From Oleiphilaceae bacterium (GTDB taxonomy: Bacteria > Pseudomonadota > Gammaproteobacteria > Pseudomonadales > Oleiphilaceae), in NCBI GenBank assembly GCA_018334495.1, contig JAGXLV010000001.1, positions 78,034 to 142,033 of the forward strand: a stretch of 64,000 bases of DNA, in the 5' to 3' direction. The notes under the pieces were generated by a model, which did no database searches, was not told where the DNA came from, and was given only the letters and a program-made list of their open reading frames with translations. Position numbers and translations under genes: made by a program. The number at the start of each line of letters is the position of its first letter. Within the stretch, counting starts at the first letter, position 1. Positions 37,879-46,745 of this stretch are shown piece by piece.

Positions 37879-38088
37879 TTACGCCGTTACATTCGGCAAT
37901 TTATGGATGCCGGATACCCCCGTCATACCGTCCCAGTGGTCTGTGCGTCCTTCCCGCCATCCGTTAAGCCACTCCTGCCGATGCTCAACCTGGTCGATGG
38001 GGCAGCTGTCTTTGGCTTTGCCGGACACGCCGGCCAGATAGCCTCGCTTGAATGCACGGGCGAACATATCTCTTTTCTGTCTCTTCAT
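37879..38088 (-). CDS. rmf: Ribosome modulation factor
   Basis: The 69-residue basic protein starts MKRQKRDMFARAFKRGYLAG and continues SGKAKDSCPI and RQEWLNGWREGRTDHW, the RMF pattern (basic N-terminus, a CP pair, WL-GWREG). RMF dimerises 70S ribosomes into hibernating 100S particles in stationary phase. The start at 38088 has GAGGAA upstream on the minus strand; a longer in-frame ORF to 38202 has no support. The C-terminus is about 14 residues longer than the E. coli protein (55). Its placement between pyrD and rlmKL is conserved in pseudomonads, which raises confidence. Confidence 0.93.
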   Translation of the reverse strand: MKRQKRDMFARAFKRGYLAGVSGKAKDSCPIDQVEHRQEWLNGWREGRTDHWDGMTGVSGIHKLPNVTA

Positions 38089-38424
38089 GCCGTTCCTCAC
38101 AATAGTGGTAACAGAATAAAGTGTGCACACCAGTCCGGAGCGATAATGGCGAATGCTGCCCAGCTCGTAGCTGGCTTGAGCACCCATGCCTTGATCGATC
38201 AAGACTGTTCAGGATCCTGTTTGGGGAAAACCAGGGTTTTCCGGAAACGACGCGTCACTAACAAGATAAGACCAAAAATCGGTTCCTGTACACCATTTAT
38301 TTCATCTATATAACGGATTACTTATATTTTTGTGACATAAAGCGCTTCCGCTTACCGTGCTAAACTAGCGTTAGCCAGTCATGACGCCGCATGTGGCGCC
38401 ATTCAAAAATTGCCGGAGTAAACC
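38089..38424. promoter_or_regulatory. Divergent intergenic region between rmf and rlmKL
   Basis: These 336 bp must carry the promoters of rmf (minus) and rlmKL (plus). A perfect 14-bp palindrome, CTTGATCGATCAAG, lies at 38190-38203, about 100 bp upstream of rmf, and an AT-rich stretch runs at 38290-38340 on the rlmKL side. A TTGTGA followed after 17 bp by TACCGT is a weak promoter candidate for rlmKL. No ORF is supported. A structured rmf leader has been described in Pseudomonas (rmf RNA motif); I cannot confirm it here. Confidence 0.45.
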
Positions 38425-40608
38425 TTGCCCAGTCTTATCTTTTTTGTAACCTGCCCCAAAAGCCTTGAGTATCTGTTGGCGGACGAACTGGCCGGGTTCG
38501 GTTTGGAGTTGCTGCGCAATGCCCCCGCCGGAGCCTGGGTGCAGGGCACACTTGAAGCCGGCTACAGAGCTTGTTTGTGGTCGCGCCTGGCCAATCGGGT
38601 CATTCTGCATCTGGCCGACGTTGAGGCGACCAGTGACGAACAGCTTTATGAGGGGGTTAAGTCGATCGACTGGCCCGGGCACCTGAGGGCTACAGGCTGT
38701 TTCAAGGTTGCTTTTGTGGGCCAGAGTGATGCGATTCGCAACACACAGTACGGTGCCCAGAGAGTAAAGGACGCGGTGGTGGATCGACTTCGACTCGAAG
38801 ACGGCACACGACCCTCCGTCGACACGGATAACCCGGATATTACGGTGTCGGCCCGACTGCATCGGGGCCGGTTGCAGGTAGGCGTCGACCTGAGTGGCGA
38901 CAGTCTTCACAAACGCGGCTATCGCACCGAGAAAGGTGCTGCGCCCTTGAAAGAAAACCTGGCCGCCGCACTTCTTTTGCGCGCGGGCTGGCCGGAGATC
39001 GCGGCGGCCGGCGGCGATTTTGTCGACCCCATGTGCGGCTCCGGCACTCTGCTGATCGAAGCGGCGCTGATGGCAATGGATCAGGCCCCCGGGCTTCAGC
39101 GCGAACAGTTTGGTTTCACCCGTTGGCAGGGCCATCAGCCAGAACTTTGGGCAACGCTGCTGGAAGAAGCCACAAACAGGGCACAACTGGGCCGTGCCGG
39201 TAACAAAAGCGGCTTCTCGGGCTACGATGAGGATGCGGCTGTCATCAATACCGCCAAGCGCAATATCCAGCGCATTGACCTTGCGGAACGGGTGCAGGTG
39301 GAATGCCGGAAATTGAGCGATTTTGCCAGGCAATCGACCTGGGCAGACCAAGGGCTGGTGTTGACCAACCCGCCCTACGGCGAGCGTCTGAGTGAACGCA
39401 AACTGTTGACCGGACTTTATCAACTGCTTGGCGAACAGGTTAAACTCCATTTGCCCGGTTGGCGCCTGGGTGTCTTTACCGGGGCGCCGGAAGTCGGTCA
39501 CGCCATTGGCCTGCGCAGCTATAAACAGTACAAAATGTTCAACGGCAAGTTGCCCGCTCAACTTCTGCTGTTCAATGTGGATGAGGCCAGTGTCACGCGT
39601 TCCAAGGCCGTCAGGGACCCGGACGCAGTGCCTGACGTGCATCCCCGGGTATTTAATCGGGAAAGGGCTGAAATGCTCGGCAACCGCCTGCGCAAGAACC
39701 GTAAAAGCCTGGGCCAGTGGGCGCGGAAAAACGGTATTGAGTGTTATCGGCTGTACGATGCCGACATTCCTGAATTTGCCCTGGCGGTGGATATTTACGG
39801 TGACCAGGTGCACGTTCAGGAATACGCGCCGCCCAAAACCGTTGACGCGCGCTCGGCACGGGAGCGTTTGGCAGAGGCCATGTCAGTGATTCCCCAGGCG
39901 TTGGACATAGACAACAGCGCCATGGTCTGCAAGCAGCGCCAGCGCCAGGCCGGCACTGCCCAGTATGAGAAACAGGCCATGACAGGGGACTTTTTTACCG
40001 TCGAGGAACATGGCTGTCGCCTGAAGGTGAATCTGAAAGACTACCTGGATACCGGGCTCTTTCTGGACCATCGTCCGGTGCGTCGTTGGCTTCAGGAACA
40101 CGCCGGCGGCAAGCGTTTTCTTAACCTGTTCTGTTATACCGCGGCGGCCAGCGTGCATGCGGTGGCGGGGGGCGCCGCCTCGTCACTCAGCCTGGACATG
40201 TCGAATACCTACGTGAAATGGGCCCGGGATAACCTGGCGCTAAACAAGGCCGACGCCAGAGTGCACAAGGTCGAACAGGTGGATTGCCTGGAGTGGCTGG
40301 CGGCCGGTCCCCGGTCGGGCGAGACCTTTGACCTGATTTTCATGGACCCGCCGACCTTCTCCAATTCCGCTCGAATGGAAGGCGTGCTGGATATCCAGCG
40401 GGACCACCGGCAGCTAGTGGAGCAGGCCATGACCCTGCTGGCTCCCGGGGGCTTGTTGATCTTCTCGAGCAATTTCCGTCGTTTCAAGCTCGACAACAGC
40501 CTGGAAGCGCAGTTCCAGGTCGAGGAAATCTCAAAGCAGACCCTGGACCGGGATTTTCAGCGCAATCCGCGCATCCATCGCTGTTGGCATATCCGGCACT
40601 CAGGCTAA
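38425..40608 (+). CDS. rlmL: Bifunctional 23S rRNA methyltransferase RlmKL
   Basis: The 727-residue protein fuses two SAM-dependent methyltransferases. The N-terminal half has a ferredoxin-like/THUMP region (about residues 1-160) and the RlmL m2G2445 domain with DPMCGSGTLL (D201) and TNPPYGERL (N315). The C-terminal half is the RlmK m7G2069 domain with LNLFCYTAA and DPPTFSNS (D641). The start codon is TTG at 38425 with GGAG just upstream. The fusion and length are normal for gammaproteobacteria. It overlaps the next, convergent gene by 4 bp at the 3' end. Confidence 0.97.
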   Translation: MPSLIFFVTCPKSLEYLLADELAGFGLELLRNAPAGAWVQGTLEAGYRACLWSRLANRVILHLADVEATSDEQLYEGVKSIDWPGHLRATGCFKVAFVGQSDAIRNTQYGAQRVKDAVVDRLRLEDGTRPSVDTDNPDITVSARLHRGRLQVGVDLSGDSLHKRGYRTEKGAAPLKENLAAALLLRAGWPEIAAAGGDFVDPMCGSGTLLIEAALMAMDQAPGLQREQFGFTRWQGHQPELWATLLEEATNRAQLGRAGNKSGFSGYDEDAAVINTAKRNIQRIDLAERVQVECRKLSDFARQSTWADQGLVLTNPPYGERLSERKLLTGLYQLLGEQVKLHLPGWRLGVFTGAPEVGHAIGLRSYKQYKMFNGKLPAQLLLFNVDEASVTRSKAVRDPDAVPDVHPRVFNRERAEMLGNRLRKNRKSLGQWARKNGIECYRLYDADIPEFALAVDIYGDQVHVQEYAPPKTVDARSARERLAEAMSVIPQALDIDNSAMVCKQRQRQAGTAQYEKQAMTGDFFTVEEHGCRLKVNLKDYLDTGLFLDHRPVRRWLQEHAGGKRFLNLFCYTAAASVHAVAGGAASSLSLDMSNTYVKWARDNLALNKADARVHKVEQVDCLEWLAAGPRSGETFDLIFMDPPTFSNSARMEGVLDIQRDHRQLVEQAMTLLAPGGLLIFSSNFRRFKLDNSLEAQFQVEEISKQTLDRDFQRNPRIHRCWHIRHSG

Positions 40609-41132
40609 TCAGCTTCGCCGGCGTCGTCGTCTGGCTGAGCCGGGTCGAGGACGCCGGCCTGGTTCGCCAGAATGAGCATCGCGTAAACGCCGGTTTCCGG
40701 GAGTCTGGGGTCCAGGCCTTCCTGGAAGATCAGGCTTTGACGCGCATCTTCCAGAGCTTCCCGGTCCAGATCGGTGATCAGTGCCGCGAGGGGCGCTATT
40801 TCGAACGGCTGCTCCATGCCGACCGCGTCGAAGATCATTTCCAGCAAGTCCTGATCCGGGTCCAGGCCGTCCACGAAAACAGTCTGGTCGGGCAAGTCTT
40901 CGTGCAGGTCCCGGGCCAGTTCCACCAGTGGCACACCCTGCTCACGGAGGTAGCGGGTGTCCACGTCAGCCGGGTCGCTGTCCTCTGGCAGCCAGTCCTC
41001 ATCCGGCTCGATAACCACAACTTTCATCCGCCCGTCCTCAAGGGACCAGGCCATGGCGATGGGGAAAATGCCTTCGTCGGACTCGGCATATTCAATGTCG
41101 AGAAAACGTGGAACGGGGATGGAATAGCCCAA
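40605..41132 (-). CDS. Uncharacterised acidic protein, possibly RNase H-like exonuclease fold
   Basis: This 175-residue, strongly acidic protein is not recognised with certainty. Its N-terminus PRFLDIEYAESDEGIFPIAMAWS resembles the first motif of DEDD 3'-5' exonucleases (D-x-E followed by isoleucine-rich strands), and FVDGLDPDQDLL could be a second acidic motif, but the third His/Tyr-Asp motif is unclear. The last 15 residues are mostly Asp, Glu, Ala and Pro. The start is a TTG at 41132 with CAGGAG six bases upstream. It is divergent from apeB and its 3' end overlaps rlmKL by 4 bp. It is probably a real gene given codon use and start signal. Confidence 0.7.
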   Translation of the reverse strand: MGYSIPVPRFLDIEYAESDEGIFPIAMAWSLEDGRMKVVVIEPDEDWLPEDSDPADVDTRYLREQGVPLVELARDLHEDLPDQTVFVDGLDPDQDLLEMIFDAVGMEQPFEIAPLAALITDLDREALEDARQSLIFQEGLDPRLPETGVYAMLILANQAGVLDPAQPDDDAGEAD

Positions 41133-41223
41133 TGGTGGCTCCTGTGGCGATTGATGAAGGGGGTTACCTGCGGCATCATGCCATACTGTTCATTTTATTA
41201 TCAGCCGTTAACAAAGAGAGACC

Positions 41224-42522
41224 ATGGAACACGCCGAGTTTAATAACGACCTGCTTGAATTTCTGTCCCGCTCGCCGACGCCCTGGCACGCGGTCCGCAA
41301 TATGACGGATAAACTGGATGCGGCCGGTTTCACCGCCCTGGATGAGCGTGACGAATGGCACCTGGAGCCGGGCTGTGGCTATTACACAGTGCGCAATGGC
41401 TCCGCACTGGTGGCCTTTCAGACCGGCCACCGTGACCCTGGTGACGCCGGAATCCGCATGGTCGGAGCACACACCGACAGCCCCTGTCTCAAGGTCAAGC
41501 CGAACCCGGAGCTGCGCCGCAACGGCTGCCTTGCGCTCGGCGTCGAAGTCTATGGCGGCGCTTTGCTGAACCCCTGGTTTGACCGCGATCTTTCACTGGC
41601 CGGGCGGGTCACTTATCGAAATGAGGCGGGCAAAGTGCTGGATACGCTGGTGGACTTTCATAAAGCCATCGCCTTCATTCCCAGTCTGGCGATCCATCTC
41701 GACCGGGAAGCCAACAACAACCGGTCCATCAATAAACAGACGGATTTGCCGCCGGTACTCATGCAGATGGAGGAGGGCGAAGAAACAAATTTTCACGGTC
41801 TCCTCAAGACTCAGATCGAGATTGACAATCCGGCTGCCGGCATTGAAAAAATCCTCGCCTATGAGCTCAATTTTTACGACAGCCAAACGGCCTCTGTGGT
41901 GGGCCTGAATGACGAATTTATCGCCTCCGCCCGGCTGGATAACCTGTTAAGTTGTCATATCGGCCTGCAGGCACTGCTTGACGCCTCCGGCCAGGAACCG
42001 GCGCTGCTGGTGTGCAATGACCACGAAGAGGTCGGCAGCGTATCAGCAGAAGGCGCCCAAGGCCCTTTCCTCGCCTCCGTTCTGGATCGCTGGTGCGGCA
42101 CGGAGAAGCGCAATCGGGTCATCGCCCGATCCATGATGATTTCCGCCGACAACGCCCACGGCATACATCCCAACTATGCCGACCGGCATGACGAAAATCA
42201 CGGCCCGCTGCTGAACAAGGGCCCGGTGATCAAAGTCAATCATAACCAGCGTTATGCCACCAATAGCCGTTCGGCGGCACTTTACCGCCACATCAGCGAT
42301 GAGCTGGGCCTGGCAAGCCAGACCTTTGTTGTGCGCAGCGACATGGGTTGCGGCAGCACCATTGGTCCTCTCACGGCTGCCAACCTGGGCATTACCACCC
42401 TCGATATTGGCGTTGCCCAGTGGGGCATGCATTCGATCCGTGAGATAGCCGGCGCAGACGATGGCCATACCCTCTACCGGGTGTTGCGTCAATTCATGCA
42501 GTACCCGCACCTTAGCGACTGA
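41224..42522 (+). CDS. apeB: M18 family aminopeptidase
   Basis: The 432-residue zinc metallopeptidase of family M18 shows GAHTDSPCLKVKPNP near residue 80 (metal His and Asp), DNLLSCHIGLQAL, CNDHEEVGSVSAEGA (catalytic Glu) and RSDMGCGSTIGPL near the C-terminus. It removes N-terminal residues, often acidic or neutral ones, in the cytoplasm. The start ATG follows AGAGAGACC. It is divergent from the acidic unknown gene with about 90 bp between. ApeB is the usual name for this family in gammaproteobacteria. Confidence 0.93.
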   Translation: MEHAEFNNDLLEFLSRSPTPWHAVRNMTDKLDAAGFTALDERDEWHLEPGCGYYTVRNGSALVAFQTGHRDPGDAGIRMVGAHTDSPCLKVKPNPELRRNGCLALGVEVYGGALLNPWFDRDLSLAGRVTYRNEAGKVLDTLVDFHKAIAFIPSLAIHLDREANNNRSINKQTDLPPVLMQMEEGEETNFHGLLKTQIEIDNPAAGIEKILAYELNFYDSQTASVVGLNDEFIASARLDNLLSCHIGLQALLDASGQEPALLVCNDHEEVGSVSAEGAQGPFLASVLDRWCGTEKRNRVIARSMMISADNAHGIHPNYADRHDENHGPLLNKGPVIKVNHNQRYATNSRSAALYRHISDELGLASQTFVVRSDMGCGSTIGPLTAANLGITTLDIGVAQWGMHSIREIAGADDGHTLYRVLRQFMQYPHLSD

Positions 42523-42716
42523 TACCAGCGCAAATTGCATCCTCCGGGCACAGGCACCTTGAGCCGGAATGTGCATGGCCCGGCTATCCGGCAATGAAGC
42601 GCGGCGGAGCGGGCGCGACCGGTTGGGAGACAGTGCCTTACATTAATTAACCACCTCAAAAGCCTTATTGGCTTAAAATGATAAAATAATGTCACCCGAG
42701 GCAAGTCCTACGTGGT

Positions 42717-44576
42717 GTGTCCGATGTCACCCCGGGGCCTTCCCCGACGTATAACGCGGGCATGATCCAAATCGTTTCGTCGTTCAATGCAGTAGGCAGT
42801 TCTATTATTACCAATAACCTCAAAAGTCGTCTTGTGCTGCTTTTTGGCAGTCTGACCGTGGCATTGACAGTCATAATTGTCGCCTTTACATCGTCGATCG
42901 CTACCAGGGAACTCAGTGAAAGAGTCGGTCTGAAGTTGCAGGAGGCTTCGTTGCAGCTGCGCGACAAGGTGGAGATCCAGATCGCGGAGCGCTACACAGA
43001 TCTTGCTATCGCGGCGAAGATGGCGGTGTCACTTGTTGAAAAACGCAGCTACGCCGAAATGACCGGAATTATCGAAGAGATGAAAGCCGGCCTCAGCGAT
43101 TACGCCTGGATCGGCTTTGTTTCGCTGTCCGGGGAGGTCAAAGCCAGCACCGGCGACCTGCTACTCGGCGCGGACGTCTCGGCCCAGCCGTGGTTTCAGG
43201 AAGCTTTGGAGGGGCCCTACCTGGGGGATATACACAAGGCGCTGTTGCTGGAAAAACTGATCAATCCCGAGGGCGAGGAACCGCTGCGTTTTATCGACGT
43301 TTCCGTTCCGTTGCTCGATTCGGAAGCCCAGATGCTAGGGGTCATGGGCGCTCACCTGGATCTGCGATGGGTTCAGGAGATGCGGCGTTCGCTTCTCGAC
43401 GGGCTGCGAAATCGCCTCGACGTTGATCTTTTGATCGCCAATGCCGAGGGCGAGCTTATTCTCGGGCCAGAGCGCCTGAAATCGTCGGACTTTTTGAGCA
43501 GCATATTAAAGGGCGCTGCCAATGACGGGTCGGGCTATGTCAAAGCCGCTTTGCCTGACGGTACCGAGCAATTGGTGGGCTACAGCCAATTAAGGCAAGA
43601 CAGCCGTTACGACAATCTGGACTGGACAGTCATGGTCTACCAACCTGCAACCAGCGCTTTTACCCCGGTGGTGGATTTGCGTAATGCCATTATACTGGCG
43701 GGCATCGGCACGGCGGTTTTTTTCTGTCTGCTTGCCTGGCTTGCGGCGCACCGTGTTACCCGACCGCTCCTGAAACTCGCCAGGGAAGCCAAGGCGCTGA
43801 ACCAGGGCCGATTGCGGAAATCCATAACGCTTCGCAGGGATTTTGCCGAGGTCGAAACTCTGACCCGTGCCCTGAGAAGCCTTGTTGATGGTCTCATGGC
43901 AAAGGAAACCGAGTTGACCAGCCTCAATGCCAGCCTTGAGCGGCGCGTTGACGCGCGTACTCTTGAACTGGAATCGGTTAACAGTGCATTAATGGAGGAG
44001 ATGCAGTTACGGGAGAATCTTTACAAGGAGCGTGAAGACCTCATAACAAAGCTCGAACACAGCGCCAATACCGACTGGCTGACAGGCGTCGGCAACCGCC
44101 GTTATTTGTTTGAGGCTGGCGAACTGGCCCTCAAAAGAGCTATCCGCCATAAGCGGTCGCTGTCATTGTTGATATTCGACGTTGATCATTTTAAGACGAT
44201 CAACGACAGCCATGGCCACGGTGCAGGTGATGAGGCGCTGCGCCACCTGATGAGGCTGGCGCGAGAGGCCCTCCGGGACATCGACCTTCTTGCCAGGATT
44301 GGGGGAGAAGAGTTTGTCGCGGTGCTCGAAGATGCGGATGAATCCCAGGCCGCGAAAGTGGCGGAGCGGCTGCGTCTGTCGGTGGCTTCGTCACCACTTG
44401 ATACCCATGGCCGGCGAATCGGGATGACGGTCAGTGTTGGCGTGGCGACCATGGTGGACTGTCAGGCCCGCAATCTTGAGGTGCTGCTGGCGCAAGCTGA
44501 CAAAGCGCTTTATGAGGCCAAGCAGTCTGGCCGCAATCGCGTGGTTCAGGTTTCGAGGTGTTCTGGCGATGCCTGA
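42717..44576 (+). CDS. Membrane-bound diguanylate cyclase
   Basis: The 619-residue signalling protein has an N-terminal membrane helix (about 38-58), a periplasmic sensory domain of double-Cache type (about 60-320, WFQEALEGPYLGD and DVSVPLLD), a second helix (about 325-347), a HAMP-like segment, a coiled coil (about 395-445) and a C-terminal GGDEF domain. The active-site motif is GGEEF at 529-533, with DVDHFKTINDSHGH earlier, and an RxxD inhibitory site (R520-D523) lies exactly five residues before it, so product inhibition is expected. It makes c-di-GMP from GTP in response to an unknown ligand. The start is GTG at 42717 or ATG at 42762. Confidence 0.92.
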   Translation: MSDVTPGPSPTYNAGMIQIVSSFNAVGSSIITNNLKSRLVLLFGSLTVALTVIIVAFTSSIATRELSERVGLKLQEASLQLRDKVEIQIAERYTDLAIAAKMAVSLVEKRSYAEMTGIIEEMKAGLSDYAWIGFVSLSGEVKASTGDLLLGADVSAQPWFQEALEGPYLGDIHKALLLEKLINPEGEEPLRFIDVSVPLLDSEAQMLGVMGAHLDLRWVQEMRRSLLDGLRNRLDVDLLIANAEGELILGPERLKSSDFLSSILKGAANDGSGYVKAALPDGTEQLVGYSQLRQDSRYDNLDWTVMVYQPATSAFTPVVDLRNAIILAGIGTAVFFCLLAWLAAHRVTRPLLKLAREAKALNQGRLRKSITLRRDFAEVETLTRALRSLVDGLMAKETELTSLNASLERRVDARTLELESVNSALMEEMQLRENLYKEREDLITKLEHSANTDWLTGVGNRRYLFEAGELALKRAIRHKRSLSLLIFDVDHFKTINDSHGHGAGDEALRHLMRLAREALRDIDLLARIGGEEFVAVLEDADESQAAKVAERLRLSVASSPLDTHGRRIGMTVSVGVATMVDCQARNLEVLLAQADKALYEAKQSGRNRVVQVSRCSGDA

Positions 44577-44579
44577 CAC

Positions 44580-44597
44580 CCGAAATGCCTATTTCGG
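44580..44597 (+). terminator. Perfect hairpin after the diguanylate cyclase gene
   Basis: CCGAAAT and ATTTCGG form a 7-bp stem with a GCCT loop, four bases after the stop codon. There is no following T-run, so its role as a terminator is uncertain. Confidence 0.4.
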
Positions 44598-44758
44598 CCG
44601 GACTAAAGCCGCAATAAGCTTTTTCTCTTTCTTGCGCAATGCAAAACCGCTAGCCTCAGAATAATACCCGGGAAGCATGGCAATCGATCGCTGGAATTCA
44701 GGGAAGCCTGAACCTTTGTATTACTTTCGGGTTCCGGGTTCCGGATTTCTGAGCAGCA

Positions 44759-44791
44759 TAAAAAAAGCCGCTAAAAGTAGCGGCTTTTTCA
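44759..44791 (-). terminator. Terminator of tRNA-Asn copy 2
   Basis: AAAAAGCCGCTA pairs with TAGCGGCTTTTT around an AAAG loop and is followed on the minus strand by a T-run. T residues on the plus side mean it could act in both directions. Confidence 0.9.
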
Positions 44792-44798
44792 GAAGAAG

Positions 44799-44874
44799 TG
44801 GCTCCCCGAGCTGGGCTCGAACCAGCGACAAACGGATTAACAGTCCGTTGCTCTACCAACTGAGCTATCGGGGA
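44799..44874 (-). tRNA. tRNA-Asn (GTT anticodon), copy 2
   Basis: The 76-nt gene is identical over its full length to the copy at 31393-31468, including the encoded CCA and GTT anticodon, and is on the same strand. It has its own promoter and its own terminator, so the two are separate transcription units rather than one array. Confidence 0.97.
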
Positions 44875-44894
44875 ACAGCATCGTTGAGGCCGGC

Positions 44895-44923
44895 ATGTTA
44901 GGGAGTTTGGGCTCCGTGGTCAA
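44895..44923 (-). promoter_or_regulatory. Promoter of tRNA-Asn copy 2
   Basis: On the minus strand TTGACC (44918-44923) and TAACAT (44895-44900) are spaced by exactly 17 bp, followed by a GC-rich GCCGGCC discriminator. The layout copies that of tRNA-Asn copy 1. Confidence 0.78.
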
Positions 44924-44964
44924 GAGGCAGACCCATGAAATTATCAGCAGGGACAAAGGACTTG

Positions 44965-46035
44965 ATGACGGAAGCCAATCATGAACGTATATCCCCCCAA
45001 CAAGGGCAGCCATTGACGGCCGCCGGATTAACGACCGCGGGCTTCAGACAGGCCCCGCATCCGTTGCCTTCGGGCAGCCCCCATCGCGCCCTGAATTACG
45101 AGCCTCCTGTCTGGCTTCGCAACGGCCATTTACAGTCGATCTGGCCGGCACTGTTCCGTCAGGTGTCCTTAACAACGCCGGAAACGGAAATCATTGCCAC
45201 GGACGATGATGACGAGTTGCATCTCGACTGGTATCGCCAGGGCAGCGACAGACTGGCAATTTTATCTCACGGTCTTGAGGGTAACAGTCGTCGGCCTTAT
45301 ATCAGGGGTCTGGCGCGAGCCCTGTTGCGTGACGGGTGGGATGTGCTGGCCTGGAATTATCGCTCCTGCGGTGGCGTCATGAATCATCAACCCGTGTTTT
45401 ACCACAGCGGCGCGACAGGGGATCTGTCGCAGGTGGTTCGTCACGGCCTGGAGCAGGGTTACCGTTCGCTCGCCCTGTCGGGTTTCAGCATGGGGGGTAA
45501 TCTTAGTCTTCTGTATCTGGCGGAACAGGGAGAAGCCGTGGACTCCAGAATTGCCGGCGCGGTTACCTTCTCTGTGCCCTGTGACCTGGCAGGGGGTGCC
45601 CGAGTGCTGGCGCGCCCCAGCCGGCGGATTTATATGAAGCGGTTTCTCAGGGATCTGGAAACAAAGATGACCATTAAGGCCGGTCTTTTCCCGGAGTTGA
45701 TCACGGTGGCAGGCTTTGGCGACATCCGCAGTTTCAAGGAGTTTGATGACCGTTATACCGCGCCCCTTCACGGCTTCCGGGATGCGGAAGACTATTGGGC
45801 CCGATGCTCGGCTGTGTTCCGGTTGCGGGATATTCGTGTGCCCGCCTTGATGGTCAACGCCCTGGACGATCCCTTTCTCTCAGAGCAATGCTTTCCTGCA
45901 AAAGACCTGTTGGGCGACCACGTCACCCTGGAGACGCTCCGGTGGGGAGGGCACGTCGGTTTTGTGGAGAGCGCGTCCGACGGATATTACTGGTCAGAAC
46001 GACGCGCCACCGCCTTCTTCCGTCAGTTTTACTGA
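44965..46035 (+). CDS. YheT-type alpha/beta hydrolase
   Basis: The 356-residue protein matches the YheT/ABHD1-3 hydrolase group: the conserved WLRNGHLQSIWPALFR near the start, LSHGLEGNSRRPYIR oxyanion region, nucleophile Ser in LSGFSMGGNLSL, Asp in NALDDPFLSE and His in GGHVGFVES. A serine hydrolase acting on an ester or lipid is expected; the physiological substrate in bacteria is unknown. The start at 44965 (MTEANHE) follows AAAGGA; an upstream ATG at 44935 has no good site. The 3' end overlaps tesA on the other strand by 7 bp. Confidence 0.9.
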   Translation: MTEANHERISPQQGQPLTAAGLTTAGFRQAPHPLPSGSPHRALNYEPPVWLRNGHLQSIWPALFRQVSLTTPETEIIATDDDDELHLDWYRQGSDRLAILSHGLEGNSRRPYIRGLARALLRDGWDVLAWNYRSCGGVMNHQPVFYHSGATGDLSQVVRHGLEQGYRSLALSGFSMGGNLSLLYLAEQGEAVDSRIAGAVTFSVPCDLAGGARVLARPSRRIYMKRFLRDLETKMTIKAGLFPELITVAGFGDIRSFKEFDDRYTAPLHGFRDAEDYWARCSAVFRLRDIRVPALMVNALDDPFLSEQCFPAKDLLGDHVTLETLRWGGHVGFVESASDGYYWSERRATAFFRQFY

Positions 46036-46712
46036 GCGCTAGAATTTGCCATGCTTTTTGCTTCGGTACTGATGAGCAACTTGAGATGGGGCCAGACGTT
46101 ATCCAGCAGTTGCTCCTGGGCCTCGGCAGTGGGGTGTATGCCGTCGGATTGCATCAATTCCTCGCGATTGTAAATGTCCTGCAAAAAGAAGGGCACCAGA
46201 GCGACCGAATAGGTTTCCGCCAGGTCGGCATAGAGGTTGGCGAAAGCCTCTGTATAAGGTTTGCCGTAATTGGGCGGTATTTGCATGCCCACCAGGAGGA
46301 CTTGGGCGCCGGCCTGTTTTGAGTGCTGGATCATGTCCGCCAGATTGTCCTTGATCACACTCGGTGGAAATCCCCGAAGACCGTCATTGCCACCCAGTTC
46401 AATCACAACAATCTCCGGCTCGTGGCGTTCCAGGAGGTCCGGCAGGCGTCGCACACCGCCATCGGTGGTCTCGCCGCTGATGCTGGCGTTCTTGACCTGC
46501 CAGGATTGCCAGCCACGCTTGTCGAGCCGCTCATCGAGGCGAGCGACCCAGGCACGCTCGGTCTCGACGCCGTAAGCGGCGCTCAGGCTGTCGCCCATGA
46601 TCAGGATAGTGCCGGAAACAGTGCCGGAACTTCCCCAGGTGGCGGCACTCAAAGCCAGCAATGTCAGGAAAACAGTTGATCTGACTGACGCAATTACCGT
46701 ATTGATAGGCAT
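46029..46712 (-). CDS. tesA: TesA-type arylesterase / acyl-CoA thioesterase I
   Basis: The 227-residue SGNH hydrolase has a signal peptide (about residues 1-33, hydrophobic core VFLTLLALSAA) and the four family blocks: IMGDSLSAAYG with nucleophile Ser42, the block II Gly, ELGGNDGLRG and SDGIHPTAEAQ with the catalytic Asp and His. Known members are periplasmic multifunctional thioesterase/lysophospholipase enzymes. The neighbouring ABC genes match the tesA-ybbA-ybbP arrangement of E. coli. The start at 46712 gives a normal signal peptide but has a distant ribosome site; an in-frame ATG at 46754 would overlap the divergent ABC gene. Confidence 0.92.
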   Translation of the reverse strand: MPINTVIASVRSTVFLTLLALSAATWGSSGTVSGTILIMGDSLSAAYGVETERAWVARLDERLDKRGWQSWQVKNASISGETTDGGVRRLPDLLERHEPEIVVIELGGNDGLRGFPPSVIKDNLADMIQHSKQAGAQVLLVGMQIPPNYGKPYTEAFANLYADLAETYSVALVPFFLQDIYNREELMQSDGIHPTAEAQEQLLDNVWPHLKLLISTEAKSMANSSAQ

Positions 46713-46745
46713 CTTTGTAATTAAACAATCCTTGCAGGAGTGAGC

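Noticed and set aside
38371..39813. 480-residue open frame antisense to rlmKL
   Set aside because: It lies opposite conserved methyltransferase domains and shows no family features of its own.
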